Source of the DNA: Latrodectus hesperus
Lineage: Eukaryota; Arthropoda; Arachnida; Araneae; Theridiidae
Reading direction: 5' to 3'
Assembly: GCA_037975125.1 (NCBI GenBank)
Contig: CM075852.1
Location: 13,680,813-13,744,812 of the forward strand
DNA length: 64,000 nucleotides
Position 1 is the stretch's first letter; the number at the start of each line of letters is the position of its first letter. Below the pieces are notes generated by a model. That model was not told the DNA's origin. It saw only the letters and a program-made list of their open reading frames with translations, and searched no databases. A program made the translations under genes and the position numbers. Of this stretch, positions 61,357-64,000 are shown in pieces.

Positions 61357-61980
61357 AATCACATCTCCTTTTCCAAATATTTTAATCCAATTCATCATAG
61401 TTTTATGTCTTATAGAGGCTGCGATAGTGTTCTTTCTATGCTACATCCTCATATTATTGCTTTACGATCACAGAGAAAATATATCATATGCGCCACTGTG
61501 GACATATCTCAAGCTTGTGATTCAGTGTAGCCATACCGTCTTATTTATAAGCTCCTCCTATTTGATATCAGAGGAAATACTGCTCATTGGATATTGGATT
61601 CTTTATCGGATAGAAGTTTTAGAGTGAAATGGCATGGAACTTTTTTTCAACCCACCTTCTCTAACAGAGGTGTCCCTCAAGGCAGTGTTCTTTCTCCCTT
61701 TCTTTTTATGATTTATAAGTCGATATTTACGAAGTTTTCTTTCTTGGTATTTAGTGTTTCATTTATACTGATGACATAATCCTTTTGGCTGCTCATTCAT
61801 CACAAGAAGGTCCTCAGCGAAAAATGCAGACTGCAATCGTAAAACTTGAACAATGGTGTAAAGAATGGAAACTAAAAATTGATTCTGCAAAATGTTCAAT
61901 CGTAGATTTTACTTCCAAAAATTCTTTTGTAAATTTTAATCTAGCAATCAACCAATTACCCATTTCTTTGAAGTAACTAG
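61357..61980 (+). pseudogene. LINE reverse transcriptase motifs A-C, broken
   Basis: Reads NHISFSKYFNPIHHSFMSYRG, then TVDISQACDSV (motif A), FRVKWHG then NRGVPQGSVLSPFLFMIY (motif B), and YTDDIILLAAHSS (motif C with the catalytic DD kept) in several frames. It ends QWCKEWKLKIDSAKCSIVDF. Motif A shows Cys where the family has Tyr or Phe. The frame changes at least three times. It belongs to the LINE at 57985-62250. Confidence 0.85.
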
Positions 61981-62570
61981 CAACCAATTACCTATTTCTT
62001 AGTGTAAACATATAAAAATTCTGGGTCTCCATTTTACTCATAATTCAGCCTTCAAATATAATTTTCAAAACGAAAAAAAGCTATCCAGAAGAAAATTAAT
62101 GTTTTAAAAGCTATTGCAAGAAACAGATCGGGAGCAAAAAGACGATCAAGCAAGACATTTTTTCAAAGAAAAACTTGGTATCGGAACTCTTTCCTTCTCT
62201 TGGATCTTAGATCTTGAGAGTCCTCAAGAGAAATGCAACTTAATAATTTCCTTTTTGAAACAAATGAATAGGCTCTAATTTTTCTCGTCTTTATTTTTCC
62301 AGACGCCCTAATTTCGCCTTCATTTATCAATCAAGCACTCTATTTATCTTCTTGTTTATGATTCATCATTTTGATTTTCAATCAATTTTTTAAAATCATC
62401 AATCTATCAATTTTTATTAGATTTCAATTCAAAACTCAATCTGACTCAACGAGAGCTATAAGCCTACGAGCATAAAGCTCCAAAACAGTTTTTTGTCGTA
62501 ACCTAACTTAGAATTCCATGAAATTTTTAAAAATTTAAATCGTCCTTGCTGATTTAAACTAACTGTAAAG

Positions 62571-62960
62571 CGGATGCTTGGTCTTTTTCATTTTCTGCTA
62601 TTTTATTGTCCATGTATTAGTGACTTGAATTGGTGGAAAATGCTTCTTGAACCGATGCTCTAGTCCTGATATAAGAAATCGTTTTATTAACAAAATGAAT
62701 TTCGACACTATTCTCAGACATTCTATGGTGAATCTTGCCTTGTTCGCTGCCGCTCGAAGAATGTAATTTGAAGGAAGGCAGGAAATTCGTCAGCAAGTCA
62801 GATTTACAACCCCTCCTCTATACGATGTGACGTAAATGAAACGTTATCTGACGTCATGGATATTTTAAACCAATGAGAATTGTAATAAAGAGGTGTACTC
62901 AGGATCTCAATTGTAACGAAAGAAAGAAACTCTTCATGGTTAAAAGGAAGGAAAGTAATT
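62571..62960 (+). repeat. repeat R, copy 2 (probable 3' part of the LINE)
   Basis: Matches 5500-5893 (minus) throughout, including GGAAAATGCTTCTTGAACCGATGC at 62637, TGACGTA (62828-62834), and the perfect palindrome TGACGTCA (62849-62856), followed by GGATATTTTAAACCAATGAGAATT. It lies downstream of the LINE RT and in the same orientation. The minus-strand open frame at 62804-63013 is a product of the repeat. Confidence 0.65.
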
Positions 62961-64000
62961 AAATAAGAAAAGGAAACAGTGGTTGTGTGTGTCATATTGT
63001 TGTCTATGAGCAAGTATTACCAAAATGTTAAATGATTTTTGACATGAAGAAGTATTTATCAATGAAAAATAAAATCAATAAGTGGTCTAAAATGAAATAT
63101 TAAGGCTCTCATCCGATTTTTTAAATTTATTTACAAAGAAAATCAGCATTAGTTTAATCTTACACACTTTCTTATTCTTAACAGATTTTTAGTAAAGTTT
63201 CATGTAATCCTAACGAAAAAGAGAATTGTTCAGTAATAAATTATGAATATAAAAATGAATTTTTAAGTATCGTGTGGAATTTTTAGTTAAACATTTATGT
63301 AATAATTATTTGACTTGGTTTCATAGAGTCTAATGTTTGAACTATTAATTTTACTTTCTTTATTTTTTAAAGATCATTTTGTACGATTAATTTCAGATAT
63401 ATATTCTTATAAATTTCATTTGATCTTACGTAGTATATAAAATTCATCATATTCAGTCTTAAATTCTGAGCGGAACAATATATATCATTGTCATATGGAC
63501 CTCACGCACACACATAAAAAAAGTTTCTTCAATGTTGTTCGAAGAATTATAGCTATTGTTGGAACCGTGAATTTTGTTTGACAAGATAAAACGCCCACTT
63601 TTCAAAGCTCTATCATGCTAAATAACTCAAATGTCACTTTGGGAAGAAATTTTTAGTTTTATTTCTTGCGTAGGTGTACATTCACCGCCCTGACCATGTC
63701 TTCAGTTAACAATGTTTTATATACATTATTAATCAATTAACTAAACAAATCAGGAAATCGCAGTATGTTGTTGAAAGTGATGGACAGCTTTGAATACATT
63801 TATTCGCGCGTGACTGTTAAGATTGCTAAGACAAGCTATTTAATTTGCATTTATTTTAATTTCAGCACTTCAACATTAAAATGTGCTTCTATATTTTGAA
63901 AAAACTTTTCATGCAGGGAAGATATAAATAATAAATTTATAATTCAAATTAAATGAACGTCAATTTGAAGATTTTATTATTGATATGTATTAAAATTAAA
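62961..64000. other. AT-rich DNA at the right edge, nothing recognised
   Basis: I see no conserved frame, RNA gene or ordered repeat. It could continue into another element outside the window. Confidence 0.5.

Overview
The window is eukaryotic: very AT-rich DNA, GT-AG introns, long non-coding stretches and many decayed transposons. Tc1/mariner, hAT-like and Jockey/R1-type non-LTR elements and a tRNA-derived SINE, together with a JADE/rhinoceros-type chromatin gene, point to an arthropod. An arachnid, probably a spider, is my best guess from the style of the LINE proteins. That guess is inference, not proof.

One host gene dominates. From about 9.6 kb to at least 45.7 kb on the + strand there is a complete 17-exon gene for a JADE-family protein (Drosophila rhinoceros, human JADE1-3), the scaffold of HBO1-type histone acetyltransferase complexes. 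Exon 1 is a non-coding candidate in a promoter-like patch (about 9560-9973). Exons 2-17 encode about 1477 residues: a basic N-terminus, an Enhancer-of-polycomb-like region, a C4HC3 PHD finger, an extended PHD finger, the conserved helical segment after it, and a 974-residue low-complexity tail made from one 2.9 kb exon. Exon phases join cleanly with one exception: exon 7 lacks one T in a T-run, which breaks the frame inside the conserved domain.

The introns are a transposon archive. They hold eight copies of one tRNA-derived SINE (one intact with a 14-bp target-site duplication), a minus-strand RT fragment (17.1-17.7 kb), a recent 5'-truncated LINE with RNase H domain, poly-A and 10-bp target-site duplication (23.66-25.19 kb), Tc1-like and mariner-like relics, a 1.16 kb hAT-like non-autonomous element containing a perfect 28-bp hairpin, and a fold-back MITE.

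Left flank (1-9.5 kb): a hAT-type terminus, an eight-copy 121-bp minisatellite, a 32-bp tandem repeat, an inverted repeat rich in TACGTCA/TGACGTCA motifs, an internally deleted copy of the LINE that sits whole near the right edge, and a mariner-like relic. Right flank (45.7-64 kb): the gene's 3' region, another SINE, the 3' end of an R1-like LINE (minus), a hAT-like end carrying a 37-bp minisatellite, then a nearly full-length but broken LINE (about 57,985-62,960) interrupted by a TA-rich insertion with 12-bp flanking repeats. I see no prokaryotic, viral or CRISPR-type system. The most novel material is the repeat biology and the JADE frameshift.
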